This document shows positions 1 through 12,510 of a DNA stretch of 64,000 nt, piece by piece. Origin of the DNA: Glandiceps talaboti (lineage: Eukaryota > Hemichordata > Enteropneusta > Spengelidae). The notes beneath the pieces are model-generated. The model ran no database searches. It was not told where the DNA came from and saw only the letters and a program-made list of their open reading frames with translations. Position numbers and translations under genes: made by a program. The stretch's first letter is position 1. Every line of letters begins with the position of its first letter. The stretch is taken from assembly GCF_964340395.1 (NCBI RefSeq), contig NC_135555.1, forward strand, positions 4,109,501 to 4,173,500. The letters run 5' to 3'.

Positions 1-1281
1 ATTTTATATAATTTTTCATGCCAACTTCTATATTTAAGAAATTCATTATTAACATGATTGTTTTTGAAATTTGGTCACAGAAAAACTTGATTATGTTTAA
101 AGGGTTTATGTTGCAATGGCCGGCCATGGTTCACACTTCTATCAGAAAGAAATGTTACATTTTAAAAGGAAAACAGGATTCTTGACCATAGTCATCTGCA
201 TATATACCATGTATTTTTATATGCATATTTCAAGGTTAAAAATCTTGTTTTCAATGGTGCATCTATCTTGCACATCATTTCTTTTTAAATTGTTCAAATT
301 ATGTATTTTGGAATACTATCAAGAATACTTCATTTGCAAGGGGCACAAGGTTTCAGGAAAAACTGTACTACAACAGTTTTTGGAAGATTTCACCGATGTT
401 GACACAGACACAAAGAAAATATTGCTTCTTTATGATTCAGTTGTAATTTAACAATGTGGTGATATTAGAGAGATACCCCTAAAAATGAAGTATTCTTTGG
501 TAGTGACATGACATCACAATAGACTGACTATGACACCCTACATTTCATATAACAGTATCTAATAGCAAGGGGAGCCAAAGTTTGTAATACTAGTGATCCA
601 TATCTGAAACTGTTAAGTGGCAATTTTCACCTTGATTGAACTTAACATTCTCACAGCGCAATGTACTTAAAAGTGTTGGGGTGTCATTTCCAGTTGGTTG
701 ATGTCAGAGCATTTGGGGAGTATATTCCTTCATGTCGCTTCAGAAGTGTAACATAACATTGATGCAGAGTTAATAATGCATTGTATCACATGCACAAGCC
801 AAGAGAAGTATAACTACCTCTAGCAGAATAAACCCAGTGTATAAAACGATGACAAAACTGTGTATTTGTTGCCTTTTTTTAAGGCAAACTAATTTGAAAA
901 AACTGCACACCTGTGCAAACTGATGTATACTTAATAAATGTTGATAAGTTTTACTGTAATTGTGTGTCTAAGTCAAGTAATGAGGTTGTAACATACAAAT
1001 GTACAGATCAGTTTTTAATTACTTTACTTGTGTATGTGATAAGTGCACGTGTGTCTTATCCTATCCCATCCCATCGTATCTTTCTTTGCCAACCTGAAAA
1101 CAATCCTGATGCCGATTCCGTATTACAATTTTATAGGCATCTGTAATTGGTAAGCAAAGGAGAATATGTTGGGATGCCATTGCAGTAAATGTCTATACTT
1201 GTACCTCATTGTAATCAGTGTCATATAAGTGATTTTGGAATTCAGCATACAGTTTCATCTCCCTGTTGTCATGTTTGATGT
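1..1281. other. Non-coding, no feature recognised
   Basis: AT-rich sequence with stops in all frames. The short open frames at 116-451 and 913-1146 have no family resemblance, no repeats and no splice context that I can recognise. I see nothing supportable here. Confidence 0.6.
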
Positions 1282-1576
1282 GCAGGTTAATTATATCATG
1301 GATGAGTTAACAGTCAATAATGCCATTAATAACCAGAGGGCCAATAAATCCATGAATGACTGCAAGGTCAATAATTTAATGAAGAACCCAAAAGTCAATT
1401 ATATCATGCATGACCTGAAGGTATGTTATGTAATGAATAACCCAGAGGTCAATATTAACATGTGACATAGAGGTCAATTAAATCATGCATGACCCTACGG
1501 TCAATAATTTAATGAATAACCCAAAGGTCAATAATAACTTGTATGACCTAGAGATCAATATATTCATTACTGACTT
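1282..1576. repeat. 27-bp minisatellite, 11 units, 54-bp higher order
   Basis: Eleven consecutive units, ten of 27 bp and one of 25 bp, share the core AGGTCAATAATTTAATGAAT. Units alternate between two versions, one ending like ATGCATGACCT and the other like AATGAATAACCC, so the real period of most of the array is a 54-bp dimer. The open frame at 1229-1465 is a by-product, because 27 is divisible by three. The AGGTCA hexamer recurs in several units. Confidence 0.85.
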
Positions 1577-3213
1577 CATCTTTTGTCATCAGTCGCATGA
1601 CTGGCATTGTTACTAACTTTCTTGTGGAAGTGTGACACTAATCAATCAATCTGAAAGTCTTAGTTGTCTATAAACAATCTTTTGACCAAAATTTTCCAAT
1701 AACTGCATGAATAAAATTGCTCGTCTGGCAGAGCTATGCATGTGCATGTATGGACGTTGTTATTTGATACAAGTAACATAATCAACGGCTTCTCCCTCTA
1801 ACCAACTATAATGCAAATTTTACAACGTGTTAAACTGACTTGTACGTGGACAAGATATTCATTCAGATACAAATATTGGATGCATTTGTTTTGAAACGTG
1901 GTACATGTATCTGGGCTAGGTTGTACAAACTTCAGAAATATTCCTTTATTTAATATGTATTTTCTATTACCAGTATTTTTTATTTATATGCTAATTGCAA
2001 AACCAATTTTGCTATTGTCTGTTTTTTTATTTTTCTGTTTGTTTTTGAGTGTCTGGATATGAAATTCCATTATTCCAATGGATAAGTCACTTTTGTACAT
2101 GGTTGCAGTGAAAGTCATAACATTATATATACAAAGGGGTTTATGACAACACTGCACCAGCAAATAGACACTTTGGTAAAGGGCTCAACATTTGTATACT
2201 TAGAAGTTTTTTGGACTATTTTCATACTGAAAATTTTGTTTTGTAATATTGTCAGAGTTTGTTTTTTCTTTGAAATTATGCACTACCGGTAGTAATTATA
2301 AATAGATGACAATTGGCAGGTGCCAACGAAGTAAGTACTTAAAAAAAACCTGTAAGTTCACTCTCAGTCTCAACCTGTGTAAAAGATGCTGGGCTTCTCT
2401 ATTTAGTTGTAGATAAACATTCACACTTTTGACCAGTTTTACCTGGATCTTTGATGTACAATTGTATGTTGTTACTTGGTATTTTCTTGTAACCTTCATT
2501 TTTTGTTGCATCACACCTACTTAAAAAAAAGCCCAGCATCTGTTTTTTGCCAGTGTGTATGTACTTACTTATATGTGGTATAGTCAATGTAGATTTCCTG
2601 TTGGCAGAACTGCTGTAATCAAAACACGCTGTAAAATTGTCGCACTTTGACAGATTTTTACTTCTCAAAACTGTCAAAAAATTTCCCCTCTGGAATAATC
2701 ACTGCATTGATGCTTACTGTTGTTACAATGTTTACTTAGTTAGTGTGTATGTCATCAAGAAAAAGTAGTGTTATTTATTCATTGTATCGCAAAAATTGTA
2801 GCACATTATCCAACATAATGCCGAACAGAACGAAGACCAAATTTGATTATTCAGAGCCAAAAAACTTAGTTACAGCATAAATGTGATGTCGGTGGTGACA
2901 AGAGATAATGAGATCCCACAAATTAGTGCATCAGATGGACTCAAAATTTCACTATTCATTTGATAGTCCCCTACCTTATGACTCTTCATTCCTGTATTAA
3001 GGAGTCTTCAAAACAGATACCACATTGGGACGTACTTTATCCTTTATTACGTAGAAACAATTTCAAGAGAAGCACAATCATGAGATAAAACGGATAAATT
3101 TTTATGCTGGTCATTTTCTGATTAAACCCTGTGTTCTATGAGTTTATTTGAAGTATATCTACCGATGCATTAATTTGAGATTTCATTCAAACATCAAGGC
3201 TGGTGAGACCATG
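1577..3213. other. Non-coding, no feature recognised
   Basis: AT-rich sequence with T-rich runs. Two overlapping minus-strand open frames (2296-2677) have no recognisable motif. Nothing else is supported. Confidence 0.6.
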
Positions 3214-3333
3214 TATCGCAGAGCATGACGGTATCCGTCCGCATTTTCAAATTTATGCAGACTTTTTTAATACAATAAATTTTCGGATCGGCAAGACGTG
3301 CCTCCTTTTTCTCTACCATCATGCTCTGTGATA
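3214..3333. repeat. Short inverted-repeat element (MITE-like)
   Basis: TATCGCAGAGCATGACGGTA at 3214-3233 is matched at 18 of 20 positions by the reverse complement of 3314-3333. The 120-bp span with 20-bp terminal arms looks like a small non-autonomous DNA element or a structured RNA locus. No target-site duplication was identified. Confidence 0.6.
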
Positions 3334-6300
3334 TCCTGGATATGTTGCAACGGTCCTCAAGTATGTAAATACTCCAAATCCTATGTCAAAACTTTGTCAT
3401 TGTGCACCAAGCAGGTCCAGGATTCATGAAAGAGAACTATTTTTATACTTAGGGGTACTTGAATGCTGGGCCTGTCTGGTGCAACTCCCAGCTGGTTGTA
3501 CTTAAATTATTCTAAAAAAAACACAACTGTCACAGATTGACAGAATGGACAATGCCGTAGCCTAGGTCTATATTTTGTCATACAGAAGTTTAACAAGTAA
3601 AAATAAAAATGCTTTCAAAGAAAATAAAATAAGAATTGCCTGTAGTGTCTTCTTTTTTTTTTTTACAACTTGAACTTCCCCTACCCCTGGAGTGTTTCCA
3701 TTCCAACCTCCCACATCCACCCACAGTTAACTATTTCCGACATTTGGGGACTGTGTATACTGTATGGAATTATCAGTGTTTTTACAAGGGTCTTACACAA
3801 ACTCTGCAAGTTTCCAAGTTGTTCAACTTTTCAATGAGCATCAAACCAAAATATACTATTATGGGAGGACAGAAATCTGCAAGTTTTGCCAAACTGTTGT
3901 CCTCTCAGTTCAGAGTTCTCAAGCCTTAGCAAATGCACTGATGATACTCGTATTAGAATACAACCCCATTTTGTATGTGAAAATGAAGTAAAGAAATATG
4001 CAACAGTCCAAAGATATCGAGGAGAAATTAAAAAATTTGGTTGGACAAAAAATAGATTAACAAAGAAAATCTTAAATATCTTTATAAAATTCCACCAAAG
4101 ACAATAATTTATATGATATACAACTACATGGTGAAGTTTGAGAAATAAATATCTATATAAAATATATGTTTTTACTCGTAAAAAAGCCAAAAACAGGTGA
4201 AAGCTGAGAGCAGCTTGGTCTTGGAAGTAACACATTTTAACAGCTTGATTTCGTTACTTCAAGTTGACATTTGTGTGAAGTCAGATCAATTTTGTAATCT
4301 ATTAAAATGAGCACATCTTTGGTCACTGTTGCATGTTAATGATTATTACCCCAATATTGACATGAGGCAGGAACTTGGTCATGGAACTAGCCTGGAAGCC
4401 ATTAGGTCATTTTATGTCCTTCCATTTAGAACATATCAATGTAGATTCCTGTAGCTACGTATGACCTAGCACGTCACTCATCCCAATTCGTCCCTTTTCG
4501 TGACCTGTGTGTGGCCCAGGGGGTTTACATTTAATTCCTGGAGGTGCATGAAAAAACTACTCAATCTGAATAACAATATCTTAACTTGGCACAGAAGCCA
4601 TTAAAATTGTACATCTGTGTTCTTAGAAGAGGTTTGTGGCAATGAGTAACACCAGTTGGGTGTCATGTTTATAATTTGAGGTGAATTTATTCAAAGTTGG
4701 CACCTGATGTATGTAATACCCTGGTAACATATTGGGTAATGAAAGTTGACCATTGTAGTGCATATTCCATGATTAATGTCTATCACTGTAATTATGGGGA
4801 GGAAAACCTGGAAACCCATACCTGTGATCTATCATCAACATCTACCGGTACTTCCATTCTAAGTATTCTTGATTCTACTAGATACATATAGGATAGCATA
4901 GATTCCAGGTTATATGTCACTTGCTGATTGTGCTTGCTAATATTCCACTGAAAAGATCTGAAAATAACTACACTGTATCTACACTACACTCTCCTCTCTT
5001 CTTATACATGAAAGCTGAACAGTTTTAGAATGACCGTGACAGACAGATGGACTCCTCAACATTTAATTGCAATACATACCACATCAAAGTATGCATCAGT
5101 GTCAGCAATGCACACGATCTTGGAGAATTTTCATAAAAAACATACATTAATCTTGGCTTCACAAAGACTATGTTGTTGACTTTGACTGACTCGGATACAG
5201 TCTGTATATTACACTGAGTCTCAGTGAAATGTGAGTCGGTCAATAATTCTGTGTATGTGAACACTGAAACTCTAGACTTCTTTGAAAAGCTATTATGTTG
5301 TTCAGTCAAGGTAGTAGTACCTCTTAGTCTAGCACCTCACAAGATATTGCAAGCAGCAACTATTTCTGACGAGTTGTGACCATTCAGATCCTGTGTCATC
5401 TTATTTCATCTACCAAACAGAAATCACATTCAGACACTGTCTCTGGCTGGGTTATTTGGAATCACTGAATCGTACCATTTTATATAAAGCTACAAAAGGG
5501 TTTTTCTGTAAATAGTGTTGGTCGCTTCATATTAGATGATATTAAAGATGGGACGATGTGCAAAGAATATATTTCCCATTGACTAAAGCCTCATCTCTAC
5601 AGGAAAATAATCAAAGTTGTATCAATTGAGTTGGCTGAAAATTTACATCTCAATCCAATTATTTTGATCAGTCGGCTTCAAAATTGAACTGGAACACCTA
5701 TTCATTGGGGTAATTGACACGTCGATCACTGACAAATGTTGCTGACTGGTTGGCTTGTGTCAGTCACTATTACACTGGAACATTCATACACCTGACGATG
5801 ACTTTTTGTCATTGTTTTTATACCACTTCAGCACAGGTATGATCATATGTGATTTATTTACTCCAATGATACAGAATTCCTTTCATAAGCACAGGTATGA
5901 CTAAACAATGACAGCAAAATATGGCTTATGGCACAGTGTAGCTGAAAAGGGCAACTGAGCAAGATATGACTTGGGGAGGATTCTGTTCACTGAGATGATG
6001 ACACAAATAAAATGTGTGCATATAAGAATTCTACAAACTCCATGGTACTCAAGAAAGATGCCAACAGTGACCAGCTGTGTGACTAAAACAATTTAACATA
6101 TCCAAACTTTGCTGTACGGAAGATGTGTTCTAGTTCGCTAAAGACAAATACGGCATCTAGCACACTGTATTTATAATGTATTACATTATGTCAGTTTCAA
6201 CATATTTCCCTCATTCTGTTACCAGGGTTCCAAAAACTTATCTAAAATACTCCCCCTATCTCTACTGGGACTGTGTAGTTCATTGTTATCGCGACACAAT

Positions 6301-6830
6301 ATTGTATTCTACATACCTTTTACTCAACTGGTCCAATATATAGCATTAATAGACCACCAATATCCACATAGTCTTGTTGAGCACTGGAAATGAATTGTCC
6401 TTTCCAAAATTCATTATACTGAAATAATAACAGCTTAAGTCACCATTCTAATAAATGAAAATAAATTATCAAAGTCATCTTCCAACTTTTATAAAATATA
6501 ATTGACATCATTTTTATAATGCTTACGTTTTTATAAAATGTGAAACATTGAAGTAATATGGGATTCATCAAGAAATTGGAAGTAAATCTGAGTAATTTTT
6601 TTAAAGTGCAAACATCAAAATGGTATAAAAGTTGGACAAATGCACTCTTATTTTAAAATTTCTACTTGTTTTAAAATGCTGTTTTTATGTGTATTTTATT
6701 TGGCATGGGATGTTTTTGAGCGTTTTTGCCTTCATTTCTTTCCTGAAATAAAAGTTCACAATAATTATATGGAACAATGTAACTTAACGTTATACAAACT
6801 TGGATCATAAATATTTATCCCATGGAAAGT
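3334..6830. other. Non-coding, no gene recognised
   Basis: Several open frames of 60-134 codons (for example 3831-4235 minus and 5025-5309 minus) overlap one another on both strands. They resemble no family I know, and I find no chain of exons. I treat the stretch as intergenic. Confidence 0.55.
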
Positions 6831-7013
6831 TTAATTTGTGGGTGCCAAATCCAACGAAATGTCAGTATTTTCAACCCTAGCCACGCCACTGCACCGTACT
6901 GATGTAAACTTCCGGGCCGCTAACTGATCATCTATCACTGTATCAGGTACGTACAGGTGTGCTTTCTTTAGTAATCTTTCTTTGTCTGCGGCATGTATAC
7001 GCTTCTTTTTCAT
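6831..7013 (-). CDS. Possible first exon of an unrecognised minus-strand gene
   Basis: The frame opens with a lysine/arginine-rich start (MKKKRIHAADKERLL). About 20 codons in, CACCT|GTACGT would be a usable donor, so only the first part may be coding. It lies about 450 bp from the CTCF promoter in head-to-head orientation, a common arrangement for housekeeping genes. I do not recognise the protein, and no downstream exon was found in 1-6830. The 3' half contains a sequence that looks more like genomic background. This is a weak call based on amino-acid composition and position only. Confidence 0.2.
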   Translation of the reverse strand: MKKKRIHAADKERLLKKAHLYVPDTVIDDQLAARKFTSVRCSGVARVENTDISLDLAPTN

Positions 7014-7379
7014 GTAAGATTATCAAACTATTGCTACATTGCTAACTGTGTTTTCGGGAATGTTGGAAACTCGTTTTATGAAACAGTGAAGTCAATTTGA
7101 ATGTCAAAAATATGGAAATTTACCAGATTAAATTTACAACTGACATGACTGACCTAGTCACTAGTGGTACTGGTAGTAACACATCCATGGTTCGAACAAC
7201 AACCTTCTCGGTATGTATCACTACGGATTAACGCTATGACGTGGAACTCTCTGGAAAAATGTAATTTATCATATTAGGAAAACTTACTATTGATGCAGAA
7301 TGGGGATGTGAGTGCAGTTATTTGGAAAAAGTCCGTTTAAACGTTGTGAATAGGTGTGAGAACTTCTTTCACGATAACC

Positions 7380-7601
7380 TAGAGGGTCTGAAAATAATCA
7401 ACTAAGTTGCGCGTCCTCACCATACTTTGGAACTGCGCATGCTCGATTAGATCCCGTGAACAGCGCCGCCATCTTGAGACTCACCCAATTGATAAATCAG
7501 GCGCTAAAATCCACCAAAAACAGGGGTAAATCTGCAACATTGCCCATTCTGCAGATACCTGGACGTTTATTGTGTTCGATTCTGATTTTTTGCGATATCA
7601 G
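7380..7601 (+). promoter_or_regulatory. Probable CTCF promoter and non-coding exon 1
   Basis: This is one of the few CpG-rich patches in the window. It carries an NRF1-like CTGCGCATGCTC (7433-7444), a clear YY1-type GCCGCCATCTTG (7465-7476) and a CCAAT at about 7485. Such elements sit at the start sites of broadly expressed animal genes. A plausible donor, ATATCAG|GTAGGC, ends an exon at 7601. The next acceptor consistent with the CTCF start codon is at 12488, so a non-coding first exon spliced over 4.9 kb is inferred. The exact start site is not visible. Confidence 0.55.
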
Positions 7602-7639
7602 GTAGGCAATTTATTCAGTTTTGAAGCGGAATTTCCAGT

Positions 7640-7653
7640 GCGCCCCCTCGCGT
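7640..7653 (-). promoter_or_regulatory. CTCF-like binding motif near the CTCF promoter
   Basis: Read on the minus strand the bases are ACGCGAGGGGGCGC. This agrees at 11 of 14 positions with the vertebrate CTCF core CCASYAGRKGGCRS, including the whole AGGGGGCGC half. It lies 39 bp after the inferred exon 1 donor of the CTCF gene. Occupancy is inference. Confidence 0.4.
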
Positions 7654-7829
7654 CATTTTATGATATGCAAATGTGGAGTCAGATGAGTATTTGGTCGATT
7701 TTACACATGCTTTAGACACTTTTTCTTCCATGTTTGGTCTTTGACAGATAGCTTAAAAACTTTTCATCAAATTATTGTAACTTTTTATCGGCTATTTCTT
7801 CGTGGAAAGAGAGAAAATGCCAAATCTAT

Positions 7830-7843
7830 GCGCCCTCAAGTGT
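7830..7843 (-). promoter_or_regulatory. Second CTCF-like motif in CTCF intron 1
   Basis: The minus-strand sequence ACACTTGAGGGCGC agrees with CCASYAGRKGGCRS at 12 of 14 positions by my count. It has the same orientation as the motif 190 bp upstream. Confidence 0.4.
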
Positions 7844-10653
7844 TCCAAAATGGCGTATGCAAATTTAGGTACAATGAATGTCTTAGCTTGGCTTGCCTGG
7901 CGTGGCGCTGCTGGCATGGCTCATTATCTGTCATTATTACGTGCTTGTGGTGGCGAATCTACTGTAAAATTGTAAATTTTGATCGATTTAATGATATTTT
8001 GACTGATAATACTGTACAAGGCACTGGAGTTGTACACGAGAGACAACAGAAGAGGCCATGCAGATGCGCAGAATATGGGTGTTGGCACATGGCTTGATTG
8101 TCTCATTTGCTAGATAACGCTAGCCTAAGCGTTGTTTGTTGCAGGACATAGTATTATGCCGTCATTGACGCGTTGTTAAAAAAGGCGGCGACTGTACTGA
8201 CCAGGTACCTGAAATGAATGGCTCAAGAGATAACACTTTATGCTGTTGCTGTGTTGTACAAGTTAGGATGTATTCATTGACTTTGTGTAGAAAAGTCAAT
8301 TTTCCAATTTTTTCCCCATTATTGTGTAATGTTCTGGTTTCCAAATTGTTTGCGACGATTGTTTTGTTTGTTAGTATCCTTGACCAATTGCTGCATTTCT
8401 AAATTCAACGTTTTTGTAACAGTCAACTAACTGACTATAATTATCAATTAATTCCTTTGGAATGATGCTCTTAAATTTCGAAAATAATTCAGAAGGAAAC
8501 TGCCAAAAGTAAACAAAATTATTACGAAAATATTCAGTAGATAGTGATTATAGAAGTTGAAGTTTCAGCAGAAATAAAGAGAATAAATTTATGTCTATTA
8601 TTGTTCCCCAGTTGTAAAGTTTGTTTTCATGTTTTAAAAAAAGCAGGAAACAAAAGTGAAAGCTGTTTAATCCAGTAACAAAGTGGAGGGTTTTGAGGTG
8701 TTTGGTATAAAAAGGTCTCCATAACATTGATCAACTTTAATAGAAATATATTTATTTAAGCCATAGAATCCAAACATTGCCATGAACTTAGTATTTCAAG
8801 ATTTTAATAGTTTGTCTGTCTTTTTACTCCATGAATTTGAAGATGTGTCTTCAGATGCATTGTATTGTACTGCCACATATTGACTTTTGCCCTACTACAC
8901 TGATATGAAATAAAATCAAGACTTTACAGTGATTCCACACATTATATAAATGATGGTCTACTGCTTAATGTTTGAACTTGAATGCGTGAGATCGGGTCAT
9001 TTATGTACATCTGATGATGTCAACAGTGTATCGGTACATTTCTTCAGTCCTGCATTGATTTACATTACCAGTAACACTTGTACTTGCCAGTTAGGGATAA
9101 TGAGAAAAGAATCTTGGGTCTTGTAACTGTTCAGATAGTATTTTTGTCTGAAATAAAATGGTATTGAATATAGTTTTCACTTAAATTAATGAGATGATGT
9201 TGGGAAATTGCATACATTTCTATTAGTTTTATGTGCATTGCAGTGATCAAAAATTTTCTGCACTTACTCATTTGTAGTTTTGACATGGCTAAGATTGATA
9301 AAATTTCACTTTGGTCTATCAAAAAATATAGGAAGTGAGCCAATTCAGTTTTATGTTGTATTAGAGTGTGAATCATCCATACCATGATCATATGTCAGAA
9401 GAGGCAGGTGTGGGGTCAAAAACATCCATCTACAGACATTTGATGTGTTGCCCTATGTAATGGTATCATACATTATAATGAATGAGACATTGAAGTGAGC
9501 AAAAGGAGTGATAACTTTGTTTTATTTGCACCATATATACTTCAATAAAACTATACAAAAGAGCAAAAGACAAAAAGGCATCTGCTGCTAGTGTTAATAA
9601 TGTGATACTCTATCTATATTAACCTCTATGTCACTTCCTATAACGTACCGGTAACTAGGATCAAGACTCACAAGTGATGAAAATGATATGACCCGACAGA
9701 CCCAGTGTTAACAAGTCATTTTACACTCCTAACCTTACATTACTGTATTTCATTCACACAAATTCTGCATTCCATTTGCAGTGCCTATTTTGCATTTGAT
9801 ATTGGACAACAAACTACATGTTAATTATTCTTGAACATGTTCAGCCACAGATTCAGTTTGACTTCGGATAATTTATGGATGATAAGAAAACCACCAATGA
9901 CCATAGCCATCGACCACAAAGAATACTCATTTGTAGCATTGTGTATTGTATTCATGTGCATGTAGACAACAAACATGCAAACCAAAAAATGTACTTTCAT
10001 AGTACAACATTGATATTAGTTTTCTGTGCAGCGTGATTTGGTTGTTTGTGGCCGTAGTTTGATGGTGGTTATAAATTGACTGATATTTCCATTCCATGGA
10101 ACATTATTTTTATACGGTATTTTCCAAGTCATTTTACCAAGGTTCCTCACCAAAATTATGGTAGAATGTATATGAAGCTATGCCAATTTTACTGAATTTC
10201 CCCCCTTTTTGTTACCAAGGTTGCCAAACCTTAATAAAAACACTGATGGAATGAGTCTGAAATACTCCAACAATACATCAATGGTCATTCATTCATAAGA
10301 GAAGTGTACCTGACCTACCCCTTGGCCTGGTAGGTACATTGTATTACAGTAGGTTTTAAACAGCCTTGATATCTATAATTATAAAAGGTCAGAATTTTCC
10401 ATTCCATGGAATGATCAGAAAATAGTGCAACCATAAATGGTCAGTCTTTCAGCAGTGAAGTGCAGCTGACCCAGCCAGGCAATGAAAGTACAGTGCACGA
10501 TATATCATTGAAAATGTCATCAGGACAGTGTACTAAATCATCCCTGTTTCATTTGACACCGCCATGCTCGTGTTTTTGTTCACAAATCTGATATCTTTGA
10601 GACCAAAGTACCAGTGTATCATATCAATAATATATTCATATACTCTGGAGTTG
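7844..10653. other. CTCF intron 1, first part
   Basis: Inferred intron between the non-coding exon and the coding exon. It is AT-rich with no recognisable exon. The open frames at 7741-8106 and 9131-9391 lack family features. The palindromic TTCCATTCCATGGAA-type motif occurs near 10090 and 10400. Confidence 0.5.
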
Positions 10654-10962
10654 TTTATTAAAGTGGCCATATGGATGAGGATTTGGTATTTATTTTATGT
10701 TTGATTTTTAATTTATAAAACAATTTTATTATGGCTTCCTACTTCAAAAATCAATGCGAAACAACGATGACAAAGTCTGTGTGTGTAACTCAATACAGTG
10801 TAAAAAGGTATCTTTTGCCATTTATTGAGTTACAAACAGGGACATAAGGCATATGTTGTTTCTCATTGAGTTTTCAAGTCGGAAGCCATGATAAAATTGT
10901 TTTATAAATTAAAATCCAAAATAAATACCCAATGCCCATCCATATGGCCATTTTAATCAACT
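10654..10962. repeat. Long fold-back element with roughly 100-bp arms
   Basis: The left arm (from TTATTAAAGTGGCCATATGG) is mirrored by the right arm ending GGCCATTTTAATCAA at about 10960. The arms share GGCCATATGGATG, TATTTATTTT, a stretch around ATAAAACAATTTTAT and ATGGCTTCC. Inside, a second inverted pair (GTAACTCAATA and TATTGAGTTAC) continues the symmetry, so almost the whole 309 bp can fold on itself. This is typical of a MITE or fold-back transposon. The open frame at 10874-11077 is a by-product. Confidence 0.75.
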
Positions 10963-12488
10963 GGGATGGTTGAGAAAAAAACACTATTATTAAATTATCA
11001 TGGGTAACCTTATGATGAAAATGATTGTTGTTGGAAGGAGTATCATATTGAAGGTACTTGTGAAGAAAGAAGGACATATTTTTGTTTCAAAGTCTGGACA
11101 ATTTGTTAAGTTCAACAATAAAATATGTTGACAGTGTCATTTATCTTTTAGATCTGTATATTTTATCCTTTTGTGTTGTAAATTGCACATTGCAGTTTGG
11201 CCGTAAAATGATTGTTCTCATTTTCACTTTTCATATCAAGTTGTGATGAAAATGAGCACGGTAATGGTCCCAGTAGAGGTGAGAGTTGAATCAGAGACAA
11301 ATTGAGAAATGTATACGTATCTATTAAATTGTTAGGAGTGTAAATCACAAAGTACATTTGTACATGGTATCAAAGAACAGCTCCTAAAACTGCTAATCAT
11401 AAATCATTTCAAGAGCCTGAAGACACACTCACCTATTCACCTTTCTATAACAATATTAGCTGCTGTAATGGCCACATTCTCATTGCAGGTCATAGGGGTA
11501 TTACAGTGTTACAGAGTTTAGTGGAAATATAATTTCATTGGTGTTCATTTAACCATTAACCTAGACCATCGTAGCCTGATTCGCTCATGTTAACCTGTTT
11601 CATTTTTGCAAATGAAATGTGTAGAATGCCCTCAAGAAATGTTTGTAGCAGTGGTTTAAGTGTTATCTTCATGTCAAATAGACATATGGTTATGACTTTG
11701 TACAGTTCTAGTTATCAAATGGCCAGTCTGGTGTGGAAACTAAATCTATACAGTTGTATACACGTGTTATGGATACATATGATATTGCATTTCACTCGTG
11801 GTATTGTCAAGTATTGCTGTACAAGAGTGGCCAAGATTTATCAAGTTACAGAGCTTGACTCACACACTGACTCCCAAAATTACTTTATAAAATCTATTTT
11901 TGCAAGAAAATTGGTTTTGTTACTTCACCTAAAGGCATGTAGGAGAATTGAATGTTAGCTGTGTTATCACATGACTTTTGTTTCCAATACAAAACAATGA
12001 AAGTAAAACTCAAAGTAACAATTGTAAGAAATATTGGCACTTTAATCCAGACATGTATTGAAAATAAAATTTGGCAGATACATGTACTATGCTTTGAGGA
12101 ACTTTTAAAACTGATCATTGTTTTATGAGGATTCACTTAGTGCAACTGTGCTGGTAAATTTCCATGGACATGTCCATGTAGTAGTTCACTCTATCATTGT
12201 ATCATTTTTGCAGAGTGGATATACATTGGCAGCCATTTTGTATTAGACCAGGCATTAGGTAGCGAAAGCATTTCATTGTGAGCTCATTTCTTCAAAACGT
12301 AAAGATATTCTTTTCTTTTCAGTTATTTATGTGCCATAATCCCCCTTCCCTTAAAAGTAAACACAATTTTTGGGGGTCAGCACTGCTGTTGGAAAGTCAT
12401 TTAAACTGGACATTGTACTTTTAGTATAAAGTGTTTGTTGTTTCAAATAGACTTTAATGTTACTTTCTCTTTTCTTTCCTTTTTCTAG
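10963..12488. other. CTCF intron 1, last part
   Basis: AT-rich intron ending in a long pyrimidine tract and TTTTCTAG at 12488, the acceptor for the first coding exon of CTCF. No other exon was recognised. The open frames at 11587-12136 overlap in antisense and have no motif. Confidence 0.5.
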
Positions 12489-12510
12489 ATTTGTTCAGTG
12501 ATTCAGAATT

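Noticed and set aside
1229-1465. 78-codon ORF with Asn/Met repeats
   Set aside because: Produced by the 27-bp minisatellite, whose unit is a multiple of three.
7741-8106. 118-codon ORF after the CTCF promoter as a first coding exon
   Set aside because: It has no similarity to CTCF, starts without a convincing context and cannot be joined to the coding exon. The first CTCF ATG at 12511 has its own acceptor.
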